A stretch of DNA of 64,000 bases from Acidobacteriota bacterium (GCA_003225555.1 QIAM01000018.1:1-64000), one strand, 5' to 3'; counted from the first letter of the stretch, positions 1-9,652 are shown. Notes: a model not told the origin generated them from the letters alone. Translations and numbers: made by a program.

Positions 1-461
1 CGTCGGACGAGTTGGCAAATGACAACTAAGTCCGTATCCATCAAGGACGCTGGTGGTAAATCCGGCGGTCGCGTATCGAAAGCAGTCGAGCTTATCGCGG
101 GAGAGCTGTTGCATTGTCTCGAATTCGGGACTGAGGGGGGAGTGATCCATCCTGATCCTGCAGCAGTCAGCAGCGGGCGTAGTACTCACGCGAGTGAGGA
201 AGGCCCAAACAGTAAGAGTGAATAGTAGAACGTCGAACTCATGGCTGGCATGGCGCCAGTCAATCAGCTTCGGCTGAGCTTTACCGGTTCAGAAGACGGT
301 GAAGCCGAAACGGAACCCGGTAGAGCGGCGAAGCCCCTGCGGCGAACGACGACTTGAACCTCACGGCCTTCGCGGGCTGAACTTACTGAACCGCCGTATG
401 CGGACCCGCCTGTACGGTGGTGTGGGAGGGGCGAGCGGGTGACCGCTCCCCCTATCCCGAT
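1..461 (+). mobile_element. Group II intron, 3' part (domains V and VI)
   Basis: The clearest part is a domain V hairpin at about 390-422 (ACCGCCGTATGCGG paired with CTGTACGGTGGT) followed by a long domain VI stem-loop at about 423-459, with an intron-like end in CCGAT near 461. This arrangement and wording match the 3' ends of bacterial group II introns. The upstream 390 bases carry no recognisable reverse transcriptase; either the coding part lies before the window or this copy is ORF-less or decayed. The left boundary is not visible, so the start given is only the window edge. The intron is on the plus strand and ends about 30 bases beyond the 3' end of the convergent kinase gene. Confidence 0.75.
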
Positions 462-489
462 TGCACCATATTGATCAGGAGGCCGGACA

Positions 490-3258
490 TCAAGGCGAGT
501 CGGACTGCAGGGCATCGCGAATCAGAACGATGTCGGAGTCCGTATGTCCTCGCACCATCGCCAGCTGTTTGCCGTCGAATGACCAGTGGAAGTCGCGGAT
601 GCGCTCCGCTTTGAAATCCGTGATCGCCTGCCCCTTGGAGCCGTCAAAAGGCTGCAGCCAGAGGTTATCCACTCCGTTCTCGCGAGTTGGGTACACAACG
701 GCCTTGCCATCGTGGCTGAAGCGTAACAATCCGAACCGGAGGCGCTCAAAATCAAGGAGTTTAGTCTGGCCGGAATCGGTGGCAACCACGGCAAGCTTTT
801 CCCTGTGCTCTCCTGAGTGCTCCAGCGTGCCGAATGCCGCCAACTTGCCATCTGGAGAAACATCGAAGAGGCTGTCTGAAATGTCCAGAGCCGAGATGGC
901 TTGGGGAGCACCGCCATCCGTGGAGACGCGAGTCAACTTCCCCTGATCTCCTTTCGCAACGTAGTACACCCAGCGGCTGTCGGGCGAGCAGACAGGGTAC
1001 TGGTCCTGCCTACCTTTGGTGATCTGTTTCAGATTGCCGCCGCCGGAATCCATGCGCCAGATGTTGTCACTCTCAGTGCTGCCATGAAGCACAAGTTCAA
1101 ACACAATCGAGCGGCCGTCGGCGCAAGCAGACGGATTGCCGTTCGGCTTTCCTTCGTCGGGCACGATTACGATCTTAGTTCCGGTGGCCGGATCGACCCG
1201 TTGCAGCGTGCCTGCCTGATCGTCGATTAGCTGGCCATCTGTAGTCCACGTGAAATTGGTGTCCGCTTCCGCTGAGGTTATGACATGCGACTGGGCACCG
1301 CTTCCAGATGCCGGCATAAGGAACAAGCTCCATCGCGCTTCGCTCAGAATGGTCGCCAGGACGCGTCCGTCTCCCGCCAGGCTCAGCTCGGAGTAGTTGT
1401 TCGTGTCGCGCGTGATGGGAGAAAGCTTGCCCTCAAGGTAGGAGACGAATGCGATCTGGGCCCGACGAAAGTTGGAGTTTGGCCCGCGCGCCAGTCCGAG
1501 CAGTCCACTCCCGTCCGGCAACCACGTCGGAGATTGAAAGAACTGTACATTGCTGCTGAAGAATACATTCCGCTGTCCGCTCCGAGCGTCGATAGCCACC
1601 AGACTCTGCCAGACATCCGCTGCATGCAGTTCGCCACAGACAATCGTTTTCCCGTCGGGAGACCACGTCGGCGAATACAGAGCCTGACTACTGGGCCCGC
1701 TCGCCAACACGTTTTCCTCTTCGCTGCCTTCCGTCGTCTGGACGATGAGCCGATACTTGCCTGGCTCAGGATTGTCGTAACGCATGAACGCGAACTTTTT
1801 TCCATCAGGAGACAGAGTGATGTTCGAGTCGACGTCCGCCGCGAGTTTCTGCGGTGTCCCTCCGAGCAGAGGGGCGCGATACAAGAACTTCAGCTCGGGA
1901 TTCCCGGGATCGCTGCGCACGAAGTAAAAATAGTTTCCGTCCGGGGAGAAGCGCAGGCCGTCGTAGTAAACGTCGGCTGGAGGCTGCACCTGCGTGTTGC
2001 TATTGGTGGGCACATTCCTGAGCCACAGGCTCGCCAGGCCGTTGCTTCTCTTCAGGTTGAGGATGTACTTGCCGTCGGGTGAGATCGCGGCAGAGACTGC
2101 ATCTCCGGAGTCCGTTACCTTGCTGACCGAGAAATTCTGAAATGGCATTGGGCGACTGCGGGAAAGAAGGGAATAAACGCCGTACCCGGCCGCCAGCAAC
2201 ACTGCAATGCCGACGACGACGGTGAATCCGGTTCCGAGCTTGTGTCTCCCGGCAGTGGCGACTACTACTGATCGCTGAGATGGAGGCCGAGAAGGCGCCG
2301 CTGCAGGAACTGTGCCGGATGCGCTTGCCCGAGACTGGCCAGCACCAGCGGAAGTTCCAGACTGAGCCGTCGATTTCCGTCCCGATTCCAGGTCCCGCTT
2401 CAAGCGTTTCAGATCGCCGCGGAGATCAGCGGCAGACTGGTAGCGCAGGTCGCGATCTTTTTCCAATGCTTTGTAAATGACGTCTTCCAGGCGGGGCGGG
2501 AGGTCCGGATTGATGGTCTGTGGTGCGGGCGGATCAAGCTCGAGGATAGCGTGGAAGATTACCGCGGAAGTCGCGCCGGGGAAGGGCAGCCCTCCGGTTG
2601 CCATCTGGTAGATTACGGCGCCGAGAGAGAACAGGTCCGTGCGTGGATCAAGCTCTTCGCCGCGAGCTTGCTCGGGCGACATGTAAGCGATCGTGCCGAC
2701 GGTCGCGCCCGGGCTGGTGAGATGCGCCGGGGCGTCCTGGGTGCTTCCACCGATAGTTCCCATTGCCATTTCTGTGCGGGCCAGCTTGGCCAGTCCAAAG
2801 TCGAGCACCTTAACTTGGCCGCGCGGCGTGACAAGGATGTTTGCCGGCTTGATGTCGCGGTGGATGATGCCTTTGGCATGCGCGGCGTCGAGCGCGTCCG
2901 CTAACTGAATCGCGATGTCGATCAGGCGGTCGACCGGCAAGGGTCTATGAACCAACTTCTGATCGAGGCTCTGGCCTTCCAGCAACTCCATCGCGATGAA
3001 TGACTGTTCGCCGTCATTCTCAACCGCTTTTTCGACCGCATAGATCGTGCAGATATTGGGATGGTTCAGGGCCGATGCGGCGCGGGCCTCAAACAGAAAT
3101 CGGTCGAGCGCGTTCTGCTCGCGCGCCAGATCAGGAGGCAGAAACTTCAGAGCGACGCGGCGTCCCAGCGTAATGTCCTGTGCTTCGTAGACGACGCCCA
3201 TGCCGCCGCTGCCGAGTTGGCCGGTGATCCGATAGTGCGAGATGGTGCGGTTGATCAT
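490..3258 (-). CDS. Serine/threonine protein kinase with TolB-like propeller
   Basis: A PknB-type membrane kinase of 922 residues. The N-terminal kinase domain (about 8-285) has the glycine loop GSGGMG at 16-21, the ATP lysine K38 (VALKF), the catalytic HRDIKPAN at 133-140, DFG at 153-155 and SPEQ at 194-197, so it should be active. A proline/serine-rich linker leads to one membrane segment near 340-360 ([19 protein letters not shown]). The remainder is a string of SPDGK-type repeats (PD40/TolB beta-propeller) expected outside the cytoplasmic membrane, where it could sense a ligand. This architecture is common in Acidobacteria. The gene is monocistronic in appearance, and the kinase substrate cannot be read from the sequence. 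Confidence 0.95.
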   Translation of the reverse strand: MINRTISHYRITGQLGSGGMGVVYEAQDITLGRRVALKFLPPDLAREQNALDRFLFEARAASALNHPNICTIYAVEKAVENDGEQSFIAMELLEGQSLDQKLVHRPLPVDRLIDIAIQLADALDAAHAKGIIHRDIKPANILVTPRGQVKVLDFGLAKLARTEMAMGTIGGSTQDAPAHLTSPGATVGTIAYMSPEQARGEELDPRTDLFSLGAVIYQMATGGLPFPGATSAVIFHAILELDPPAPQTINPDLPPRLEDVIYKALEKDRDLRYQSAADLRGDLKRLKRDLESGRKSTAQSGTSAGAGQSRASASGTVPAAAPSRPPSQRSVVVATAGRHKLGTGFTVVVGIAVLLAAGYGVYSLLSRSRPMPFQNFSVSKVTDSGDAVSAAISPDGKYILNLKRSNGLASLWLRNVPTNSNTQVQPPADVYYDGLRFSPDGNYFYFVRSDPGNPELKFLYRAPLLGGTPQKLAADVDSNITLSPDGKKFAFMRYDNPEPGKYRLIVQTTEGSEEENVLASGPSSQALYSPTWSPDGKTIVCGELHAADVWQSLVAIDARSGQRNVFFSSNVQFFQSPTWLPDGSGLLGLARGPNSNFRRAQIAFVSYLEGKLSPITRDTNNYSELSLAGDGRVLATILSEARWSLFLMPASGSGAQSHVITSAEADTNFTWTTDGQLIDDQAGTLQRVDPATGTKIVIVPDEGKPNGNPSACADGRSIVFELVLHGSTESDNIWRMDSGGGNLKQITKGRQDQYPVCSPDSRWVYYVAKGDQGKLTRVSTDGGAPQAISALDISDSLFDVSPDGKLAAFGTLEHSGEHREKLAVVATDSGQTKLLDFERLRFGLLRFSHDGKAVVYPTRENGVDNLWLQPFDGSKGQAITDFKAERIRDFHWSFDGKQLAMVRGHTDSDIVLIRDALQSDSP

Positions 3259-3347
3259 GCGGGACGGGAGGTCTCATCTTAGGAGGGATGAGAAAGGCAG
3301 TCAAACATATCTGAGCTCGTACAATTCTCAGAGGACGCTTAGGTCGA

Positions 3348-5468
3348 CTAAATTTCCGCTGCCGGCGTGCGGCGGCGGGCTTGAATCTCGATGTAGACAT
3401 TCACCAGCGATACGGCTGCTGGAGTTACGCCGGGGATGCGTGAGGCGTGGCCGATGGTGCGCGGCTGGATTTTCGAAAGCTTCTCCTGCATTTCGCGCGA
3501 CAGTCCGCTGACCGAACCGTAGTCGAACCAGTCGGGAATCGAGCGCTGCTCGGACTTTTTCAGGCGCTCCATAGCGCGCTGCTGTTGCTGGAGGTAGCCC
3601 TCGTACTTGATTTCGGTTTCGACGGACTTGAGTTCGTTTCGGACTTCGGAAGAAAGCGGCACCACAGAGGGCACCGGGGACACGGAGGAATTCTCGCGCG
3701 CGAAGAAGTCTGGCATGATCTCTCGCAAGAGGGGGGCGAGTTGTTCAATGCGGACTTCAGGACGCTTCAGCACTTGAGCGCAGGTCTGGCCGACGGTGGA
3801 GTCCCATTCATAAGCGGAAGCCGGCGCGCTGGCGGTGACAGCAGATTCCTCGTCGCTGCGCTTCTCGGAATGACACGACGTAATTTTTTCCAACATAGCG
3901 GCGGTGAGTTTCGTTCGCTCTAGCAGTATCCTCAGCCTTCGCAACCGCTCTTGCTTGGCCTGAAAATCCGCCCAGGCCTCATCGGAGATCAGTCCCACGC
4001 GGCGGCCATGCGGAGTGAGACGGCGATCCGCGTTGTCGATGCGTAGATGCAGGCGAAACTCGGCCCGCGACGTGAACATGCGGTAGGGCTCGTTGGTTCC
4101 CTTCGAAATCAGGTCATCGATCAGAATCGCGGTGTAGGCTTCGGTGCGATCGAGAATCAGCGGCGGCTCATCTTTTACCTGGAGCGCAGCATTGATTCCC
4201 GCCATCAGCCCTTGGCACGCGGCTTCCTCGTAGCCCGAGGTGCCGTTGATCTGCCCTGCCAGAAACAGGCTGGCAATTCTCTTTGTCTCCAGTGTGCGTT
4301 CGAGTTCGGTAGGATCGATGGAGTCGTATTCGATTGCATAGCCCGGCCGCAGCATCTCGGCATTCTCGAGGCCAGGAATCGACTTCAGAATCGCCAACTG
4401 CACTTCCACCGGCAGCGATGTACTCATGCCGTTGACATAGATCTCGTGCGTGTTCAACCCTTCCGGCTCGAGAAACAGCTGGTGCATTTCCTTGTCGGGA
4501 AACTTGACGATCTTGTCTTCGATGGACGGGCAATACCGCGGCCCAATCGATTGAATCTGCCCGCTGTACATCGGCGAGCGATGCACGTTCTCGCGGATGA
4601 TGCGGTGAGTCTCGGACGTGGTCCAGGCGATGTAGCAGGGAACTTGGGAGTCGTGATGCGCCACGCGCCTGGTACGAAAACTGAATGGTGTGGGATCCGC
4701 ATCGCCAGGCTGCACCCCAAAGCGCGACCAGTCGATGGTGCGTCCATCAAGTCGTGGCGGAGTGCCGGTCTTCAGCCGGCAGCCGCGCAGGCCGAGCTTC
4801 TTCAGCGCTTCGCCCAGCAGCACCGCGTTAGGCTCGCCGGAGCGGCCTGCGGGATACTGTTGCTCACCGCAATGGATTAATCCGTTGAGAAATGTTCCGG
4901 TCGTGATGATGACGGCCTGTGCGCCGACCGTGCGGCCGTCGCGAAGACGAATGCCGAGAACCCGGGCTTCGGGCTTCGGGCCTCGGGCTTCAGCAAAGTC
5001 GCTTTCACTGTGGGCTCCTGCCGAAGCCTGAAGCCCGAAGCCCGAAGCCGCGTTCTCCGAGGCTGGAGTCGAATCCAATATCAGATCCGCCACTTCCGCC
5101 TGCTTGATCTTCAGATTCGGCTGCGATTCCAGCACCTCGCGCATCTTCAGGCGGTAGGCCTGCTTGTCGCACTGCGCTCGCGGAGACCACACGGCCGGCC
5201 CGCGCGAGGTATTCAGCAACCGAAACTGGATCCCGACCGCGTCGGTGATCTCGCCCATGATTCCACCCAACGCGTCGACTTCGCGTACCAGATGTCCCTT
5301 GGCGATGCCGCCCACGGCGGGATTGCACGACATCTGCGCGATCAAATCGACGTTGAGCGTGTACAGTGCAGTTTTCAGCCCCATGCGTGCTGCTGCTATC
5401 GCGGCCTCGCATCCGGCATGGCCTGCGCCCACAACTACAACATCGAATTGTTCCGTAAATGCCTGCAT
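3348..5468 (-). CDS. mnmG: tRNA U34 carboxymethylaminomethyl enzyme MnmG (GidA)
   Basis: The FAD-dependent half of the MnmE-MnmG complex that installs the cmnm5 group on U34 of certain tRNAs. The Rossmann motif [13 protein letters not shown] begins about nine residues from the chosen start, MQAF. An in-frame ATG at 5522 would add 18 residues that do not look conserved. Family features follow: [33 protein letters not shown] and the C-terminal [12 protein letters not shown]. The protein is about 706 residues against a usual 620-640. The surplus falls in three stretches that look like translated repeats: [39 protein letters not shown] and [11 protein letters not shown]. The reading frame survives all three. 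Identity is certain; whether the insertions affect activity is unknown. Confidence 0.97.
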   Translation of the reverse strand: MQAFTEQFDVVVVGAGHAGCEAAIAAARMGLKTALYTLNVDLIAQMSCNPAVGGIAKGHLVREVDALGGIMGEITDAVGIQFRLLNTSRGPAVWSPRAQCDKQAYRLKMREVLESQPNLKIKQAEVADLILDSTPASENAASGFGLQASAGAHSESDFAEARGPKPEARVLGIRLRDGRTVGAQAVIITTGTFLNGLIHCGEQQYPAGRSGEPNAVLLGEALKKLGLRGCRLKTGTPPRLDGRTIDWSRFGVQPGDADPTPFSFRTRRVAHHDSQVPCYIAWTTSETHRIIRENVHRSPMYSGQIQSIGPRYCPSIEDKIVKFPDKEMHQLFLEPEGLNTHEIYVNGMSTSLPVEVQLAILKSIPGLENAEMLRPGYAIEYDSIDPTELERTLETKRIASLFLAGQINGTSGYEEAACQGLMAGINAALQVKDEPPLILDRTEAYTAILIDDLISKGTNEPYRMFTSRAEFRLHLRIDNADRRLTPHGRRVGLISDEAWADFQAKQERLRRLRILLERTKLTAAMLEKITSCHSEKRSDEESAVTASAPASAYEWDSTVGQTCAQVLKRPEVRIEQLAPLLREIMPDFFARENSSVSPVPSVVPLSSEVRNELKSVETEIKYEGYLQQQQRAMERLKKSEQRSIPDWFDYGSVSGLSREMQEKLSKIQPRTIGHASRIPGVTPAAVSLVNVYIEIQARRRTPAAEI
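4962..5050. repeat. Palindromic insert inside mnmG
   Basis: Two arms made of GGGCTTC units (about 4963-4993) and their complement GAAGCCC (about 5027-5050) face each other across a loop of roughly 33 bases. The element lies in frame within mnmG and adds about 30 residues to a surface segment between the FAD-binding core and the TTGTFLNG motif. It resembles other short dispersed palindromes in this window in kind, but its sequence is its own. Confidence 0.8.
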
Positions 5469-5617
5469 GAAAAGCGAATACTCGGCGCCCCAAAAATTCT
5501 TGCTGCGACTCTTGCTAATCATTCTAACAAGTTAGCAGCGATGTGATTTCGATCACTTGCTGACCTGCCGCCCCATCCGTATATTGGTGAGTCATATTCG
5601 CAGCAACGAGGGACGCC

Positions 5618-6319
5618 ATGAATACCGCAGAATTCTCCGAGCAACTGGACGCACGCATCGCGAAATACGACCTGCTCTGTCATCCTTTCTACAAGGCCTG
5701 GGCGGCGGGCGAGTTGACCCGCGACGACCTGCGTGAATACGCACAGGATTACTACCACCACGTCGAAGCATTCCCGTCGTATCTGGCGGCCTTCGCGCTG
5801 CGCCTCGACGAGGGCGAACTGCGACGCGCCGTGCTGGCCAATATGTGCGACGAAACAGGGGTGGAAGGGGGAGTAGGAAAAGACTCCGTGCCGCACTCCG
5901 AGCTATGGCTCGACTTTGCGGAAGGCATGGGGTCGAGCCGCGATCTGCGCTGGCACAATCCTGTTCCCGAAGTTCGCCAGCTAACCAAGTATTTCCAGCG
6001 CGTGACCAACGAGGCTTCTCCGGAGGAAGTCCTGGCCGCTTTCTATGCCTATGAATCGCAAGTCCCCCGGGTCGCGCAAGAGAAAGCACGCGGGTTGCGC
6101 GAGATGTATGGCGCCGACGACAAGACCTGTGGCTACTTCTCTCTGCACACAACGGCGGATGTCTATCATTCCCGCGCTTGGCGGAGTCAGTTGGAGAAAC
6201 GGGTCGCGGCGAATACGGACAGCGTCGAGAAGATACTAGATGCCGCGGAGGATGCGGCACGAATGCTCTGGCGCGCGCTGGATGGGATTGAAGCGCGGCG
6301 GACCGCGATGGCGGCGTAG
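5618..6319 (+). CDS. CADD/PqqC-like di-iron oxygenase, probable 4-aminobenzoate synthase
   Basis: A 233-residue all-helical protein of the TenA/PqqC superfamily, closest to the Chlamydia CADD group, whose members make para-aminobenzoate for folate using one of their own tyrosines. The metal-ligand pattern fits: E79 in CDETG, H93, E146 in FYAYES, and the H177/D181/H184 spacing in HTTADVYH, which matches the ligand spacing I recall for CADD. Y25 in HPFYKAW sits where the sacrificial tyrosine is reported. The role in folate synthesis is inferred from the family; nothing nearby is a folate gene. A PqqC-type quinone role is less likely because no other pqq genes are present. The start has ACGAGGG about 10 bases upstream. 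Confidence 0.8.
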   Translation: MNTAEFSEQLDARIAKYDLLCHPFYKAWAAGELTRDDLREYAQDYYHHVEAFPSYLAAFALRLDEGELRRAVLANMCDETGVEGGVGKDSVPHSELWLDFAEGMGSSRDLRWHNPVPEVRQLTKYFQRVTNEASPEEVLAAFYAYESQVPRVAQEKARGLREMYGADDKTCGYFSLHTTADVYHSRAWRSQLEKRVAANTDSVEKILDAAEDAARMLWRALDGIEARRTAMAA

Positions 6320-6394
6320 ACGCCATCACCCTGCGAGATTCGAGCCAATGATTCGTTAAAATCGTTGGCTCATTTCTTTTTGGAGGGCAGCAAA

Positions 6395-6772
6395 TTGGCC
6401 AAACCCGTCCCCCTCGGCGCCCGCGGCGAAGCGCAGGAGACTGTCGCCTTAGAGCATACGCTGACGGCGCACCATCCCGAACTGCTGCCGGTTTACTCGA
6501 CTCCCGACATGATCCGGCTGATGGAGACGGCTGCATTTCATGCCCTGCATCCGTATTGCGAGGGCGACGAGATTACGGTGGGAACTTCGATCGGCATTGA
6601 GCATCGAGCCGCCAGCGGTATCGGTGCCCGCATCAAAGCCGAAGCCGTGCTCGAGTCTTTCGACGGACGTTTCTACACTCTCCGTGTAACCGCCCGCGAC
6701 GAGGCGCAGGAAATCGGCCGGGGCACGGTAGGCCGGGCGGTGGTGAGCAGGGCCGCTTCCCTGAAACGATAA
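6395..6772 (+). CDS. FlK-like hotdog acyl-CoA thioesterase
   Basis: About 125 residues of the single-domain hotdog thioesterase family that includes fluoroacetyl-CoA thioesterase FlK. The catalytic triad is recognisable: T in YSTPDMI, E in RLMETAA, and H in IGIEHRA, followed by the glycine-rich SGIGA. I chose a TTG start at 6395 because GGAGGG at 6382-6387 lies eight bases upstream; the longer reading from TTG at 6365 has no ribosome site. The substrate cannot be deduced; most relatives hydrolyse unidentified short acyl-CoAs. It lies between the CADD-like gene and the PEP-mutase-family gene, all on the same strand. Confidence 0.85.
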   Translation: MAKPVPLGARGEAQETVALEHTLTAHHPELLPVYSTPDMIRLMETAAFHALHPYCEGDEITVGTSIGIEHRAASGIGARIKAEAVLESFDGRFYTLRVTARDEAQEIGRGTVGRAVVSRAASLKR

Positions 6773-6814
6773 AGATGAAGAACGGAAGCCGCTGAGCGCA
6801 TCCAATTCCGGCGT

Positions 6815-7651
6815 ATGGCGAATCTGGATCAAAAGAAGAAAGCGGAAGCCTTTCGGGCGATGCACTCTAGCAACGCGCTGCTGCTCCCCAATGTTTGGGA
6901 CGTCGCCAGTGCCCGAGTCATCGAAGCTGCAGGATTCACGGCACTTGCCACGACCAGCGCCGGCATCGCGTTCTCGCTTGGCTATCCCGATGGCGAGAAG
7001 ATTCCCCGAGAAGAGATGCTGGCAGCGGTGGCACGTATCGCCCGCGCGGTGAGAGTTCCGGTGACAGCAGATGTCGAGGCCGGATATGGGCCCGCGCCCG
7101 AAGATGCGGCCCGTACTGCCAGGGCGGTGATCGAAGCGGGCGCGGTAGGCATGAACCTGGAAGATGCCACTGTAGGTTCTAGGCAGCCTCTTGTGGAGTT
7201 ACCTCTGCAAGTCGAGAAAATCCGCGCGATACGTCAGGCCGCCGATCGCTTGCAGGTCCCCCTCGTGCTCAATGCGAGAACTGACGTTTATCACCTTCAG
7301 GTTGGAGAGCCGTCCACGCGCTACGACGAAACCGTGCGCCGGGTGAGCGCGTTCCGGGATGCGGGCGCTGACTGCGTTTTCGTCCCCGGCCTTCGCGACG
7401 TGCCGACCATCGGGCGGCTGATTTCTGATCTTCATTGCCCGGTGAACATTTTGGCCGGACCGGGCTCGCCCACTGTGCCCGAACTGCGCAAGTTAGGCGT
7501 GGCGCGAATCAGCCTGGGTTCAGGACCGATGCGAGCGGCCTTGGGCCTGCTGCGCCGTTTGTCCGAGGAACTGAAATCGAATGGGACGTATGCAGCCATG
7601 GAAGGCGCTCCAAGTCACGCGGAAATAGATAAGCTGATGAACATTGCGTAA
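6815..7651 (+). CDS. Isocitrate lyase/PEP mutase family enzyme
   Basis: A 278-residue alpha/beta barrel of the PEP mutase/isocitrate lyase superfamily, which makes or breaks C-C or P-C bonds on oxaloacetate-like substrates with a bound magnesium ion. Family marks: LLLPNVWDVASAR near the N-terminus, TTSAGIAFSLGYPDG, and the metal-binding VTADVEAGYG, then GMNLED and LNARTDVY. The mobile cysteine-bearing loop of true isocitrate lyase is absent, so this is one of the many uncharacterised members (oxaloacetate decarboxylase or carboxyphosphonoenolpyruvate mutase-like). It ends where the next reading frame begins, an overlap of a few bases. Confidence 0.88.
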   Translation: MANLDQKKKAEAFRAMHSSNALLLPNVWDVASARVIEAAGFTALATTSAGIAFSLGYPDGEKIPREEMLAAVARIARAVRVPVTADVEAGYGPAPEDAARTARAVIEAGAVGMNLEDATVGSRQPLVELPLQVEKIRAIRQAADRLQVPLVLNARTDVYHLQVGEPSTRYDETVRRVSAFRDAGADCVFVPGLRDVPTIGRLISDLHCPVNILAGPGSPTVPELRKLGVARISLGSGPMRAALGLLRRLSEELKSNGTYAAMEGAPSHAEIDKLMNIA

Positions 7652-8255
7652 GGATCCGCAGAGCGCGGGTAGCGCCGCCTTCCCGGCGGCTGTCCGGCGG
7701 GCGTCCTCGCCCGCCGCGCCGAGGGCGAGACGCCCTGGGGACAGCCGGCAAGATGCCGGCGCTACGGGCCCGCTGTCAAGATCGCCCATCCTCATCGGCG
7801 TCATATCCGACACACACGGCCTACTTCGCCCCGAGGCGCTCGCGGCCTTACGCGGATCGCGGTACATCATCCACGCGGGAGACGTGGGCCCGCCCCAAAT
7901 CCTGGAGAAGTTGTCCGCCATCGCCCCGGTAACCATTGTGCGCGGCAACATCGACAAGGCCGCATGGGCACGCAAGCTGCCTGAGACGCAAGTACTCGAA
8001 GCAGGCGGCGTTTCGATCTACGTGCTTCACGACCTGATGCAACTCGATCTGAAACCTGAGGCCGCTGGCTTCGGTGTCGTGATTTCCGGGCATAGCCACG
8101 CCCCCAAGCAGGAGGTGCGGAATGGAGTGCTCTATTTCAATCCCGGCAGCGCGGGACTACAGAGGTTCAAGTTGCCCGTGACCCTGGGCCGGTTGATCGT
8201 CGAGGACGGCAAAGTTCGCAGCGAGCTAGTGAACTTGCTGGCCACTGACCACTGA
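7644..8255 (+). CDS. YfcE-type metallophosphoesterase, N-terminus formed by a repeat
   Basis: From 7785 on, this encodes a complete small metallophosphoesterase of the YfcE/MJ0936 type: GVISDTHG, HAGDVG, VRGNID, SGHSHAPK and FNPGSAG supply the dimetal ligands. Such proteins cleave phosphodiesters, usually of unknown physiological identity. The domain alone is about 157 residues, the normal family size. No ATG, GTG or TTG lies close upstream; the only usable start is TTG at 7644, overlapping the stop of the previous gene. That would add 47 residues translated from a 97-base palindromic repeat. Either the repeat supplied a new N-terminus, or initiation uses a rare codon nearer 7785. The 3' end overlaps a CCACTGACCACTG micro-repeat. 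Confidence 0.85.
   Translation: MRKDPQSAGSAAFPAAVRRASSPAAPRARRPGDSRQDAGATGPLSRSPILIGVISDTHGLLRPEALAALRGSRYIIHAGDVGPPQILEKLSAIAPVTIVRGNIDKAAWARKLPETQVLEAGGVSIYVLHDLMQLDLKPEAAGFGVVISGHSHAPKQEVRNGVLYFNPGSAGLQRFKLPVTLGRLIVEDGKVRSELVNLLATDH
7669..7765. repeat. 97-bp palindromic element, family A copy 1
   Basis: The ends are GTAGCGCCG and its exact complement CGGCGCTAC, and inside them GGCTGTCC faces GGACAGCC, so the unit can fold into a long compound hairpin. A second copy of nearly the same length and sequence lies at 11635-11732. No transposase is encoded, so it is a REP/BIME or MITE-like element. Confidence 0.9.
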
Positions 8256-8268
8256 TCACTGACCACTG
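8241..8268. repeat. CCACTGACCACTG micro-repeat
   Basis: A short degenerate tandem of CCACTGA(C/T) units covers the 3' end of the phosphoesterase gene. A near copy at 24801-24828 covers the 3' end of the biotin carboxylase gene, so both proteins end in LATD plus H or R. Function unknown. Confidence 0.7.
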
Positions 8269-8291
8269 CGTGATTGCTACAATCCAAAGCA

Positions 8292-9524
8292 ATGTCCCTC
8301 GAGTTTCTGATCGAAACCAAAAATGACACCGCCCGAACAGGACGCCTGCACACGCCGCACGGCGAGATCGAAACACCAGTGTTCATGCCGGTGGGCACGG
8401 TAGCCTCGGTCAAAGGTGTGCCGCAGGACATTCTCGAAGATCTCGGAGTCGAGATTCTCTTGGGCAATACCTATCACCTTTATCTGCGTCCCGGAGTCGA
8501 GACTGTCCGCCGGATGGGCGGATTACACGGCTTCATGGCTTGGCCTCGGGCGATCCTCACAGACTCCGGCGGCTTTCAGGTTTTCAGTTTGAGTGACCTG
8601 CGCAAAGTCACGGAAGACGGCGTCACATTTCGCTCGCACCTCGATGGCTCTTCGCATTTCTTCAGTCCCGAGAGCGCTATGGAGGCGCAAATTGGGCTGG
8701 GCGCGGACATCATCATGGCTTTTGACGAATGCACGGAGTATCCAGCGGAGCACGCCCGGGTGGAAGCTTCCATGGAAATGACGCTGCGCTGGGGGGAGCG
8801 CAGCCAGAAGTATTTCGAGGAGCACAAGCACGAGGTGCCATGGGCCACCACCGCCCATGTGGGGACGGCCGCCCTCGGCCGTCCGGCGGAGCAAAGCTCC
8901 GCAATCCAGAAGGCGAACTTGCGCTCGCCCGGACAGGGGAGGGCGGCTGTTCCCACACAAGCTCTTTTCGGCATCGTCCAAGGTGGCATGGACCTCGCTC
9001 TCCGAAAGGAATCCGCCGAGCGCACGATTGAGATCGGCTTTCCGGGCTACGCGATTGGTGGGCTTAGCGTTGGTGAGCCTCGCGGCCTGACCCGCGAGAT
9101 AGTCGAGGCCACCCTCGAGCACCTTCCCCCCGACAAGCCGCGCTATCTCATGGGAGTTGGCACGCCTGAGGAGATTGTCGAGTATGCGAGCCTCGGGGTC
9201 GACATGATGGATTGCGTCCTGCCCACGCGGGCGGCCCGGCACGGTCTTCTGTTCACGTCCGAAGGCAAGGTGTCGATCAAGCAGGCACGCTATGCCCAGG
9301 ATCAGGGGCCGCCCGATTCAAACTGCGCCTGCCGCGTCTGCCAGCGCTATTCCCGGGCATACCTGCGGCATCTGTATGCTTCTAATGAGGTATTGGCGCA
9401 GGTCTTGAACACGATCCACAATCTGAGCTTCTACCTTGACACTATGCGGCGGGTGCGGCATTCTATTCGACTTGGGGAAGAGTCCGGTTTTCTTGCGGAT
9501 ATCTGGTCTCGACCGAAACCGTAG
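8292..9524 (+). CDS. tgt: Queuine tRNA-guanine transglycosylase
   Basis: Exchanges guanine-34 for the queuosine precursor in tRNAs reading NAY codons. About 410 residues; the usual length is 370-380. Recognised marks are TPVFMPVGTVASVKG, the nucleophile region ILTDSGGFQVFSL, LFGIVQGG, GGLSVGEP, the second aspartate in MMDCVLPTR, and the zinc site CACRVC followed by a histidine in YLRHLY. The ATG at 8292 is preferred over an upstream TTG. The extra length is explained by a 99-base repeat at about 8859-8957, inserted in frame just before TQALFGIVQGG. The gene heads the conserved order tgt-yajC-secD-secF. Confidence 0.97.
   Translation: MSLEFLIETKNDTARTGRLHTPHGEIETPVFMPVGTVASVKGVPQDILEDLGVEILLGNTYHLYLRPGVETVRRMGGLHGFMAWPRAILTDSGGFQVFSLSDLRKVTEDGVTFRSHLDGSSHFFSPESAMEAQIGLGADIIMAFDECTEYPAEHARVEASMEMTLRWGERSQKYFEEHKHEVPWATTAHVGTAALGRPAEQSSAIQKANLRSPGQGRAAVPTQALFGIVQGGMDLALRKESAERTIEIGFPGYAIGGLSVGEPRGLTREIVEATLEHLPPDKPRYLMGVGTPEEIVEYASLGVDMMDCVLPTRAARHGLLFTSEGKVSIKQARYAQDQGPPDSNCACRVCQRYSRAYLRHLYASNEVLAQVLNTIHNLSFYLDTMRRVRHSIRLGEESGFLADIWSRPKP
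8859..8957. repeat. MITE-like element inserted in frame in tgt (family C)
   Basis: The ends form imperfect inverted repeats: TGTGGGGACGGCCGCCCTC at the left against the complement of GAGGGCGGCTGTTCCCACA at the right, 17 of 19 matching. The 99 bases equal 33 codons with no stop, translating as GTAALGRPAEQSS and so on. The left half matches other family C palindromes at 43829 and 43943 within pcrA. Confidence 0.85.
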
Positions 9525-9652
9525 ACTCCTCCAACGCAAGCCTGAAAGCTGAAGGAACCCGGCCGAAATCGATCCAAACCCCGTGGTGAAATCCCAGCTC
9601 TCGCGGCGCTAGGCGGCGCGACGTTTTTGGCGGATTCATCCGCCCCGACTTC

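Noticed and set aside
264..515. Minus-strand open frame of 83 codons over the intron end
   Set aside because: It reads the complement of domains V and VI; such frames are frequent false calls at group II intron ends.
1285..2082. Plus-strand open frame of 265 codons
   Set aside because: Antisense shadow of the kinase gene's propeller region; no motif, and the opposite strand has clear homology.
5592..6536. Minus-strand open frame of 314 codons
   Set aside because: Antisense shadow of the CADD-like gene, Arg/Pro-rich, with no recognisable domain.
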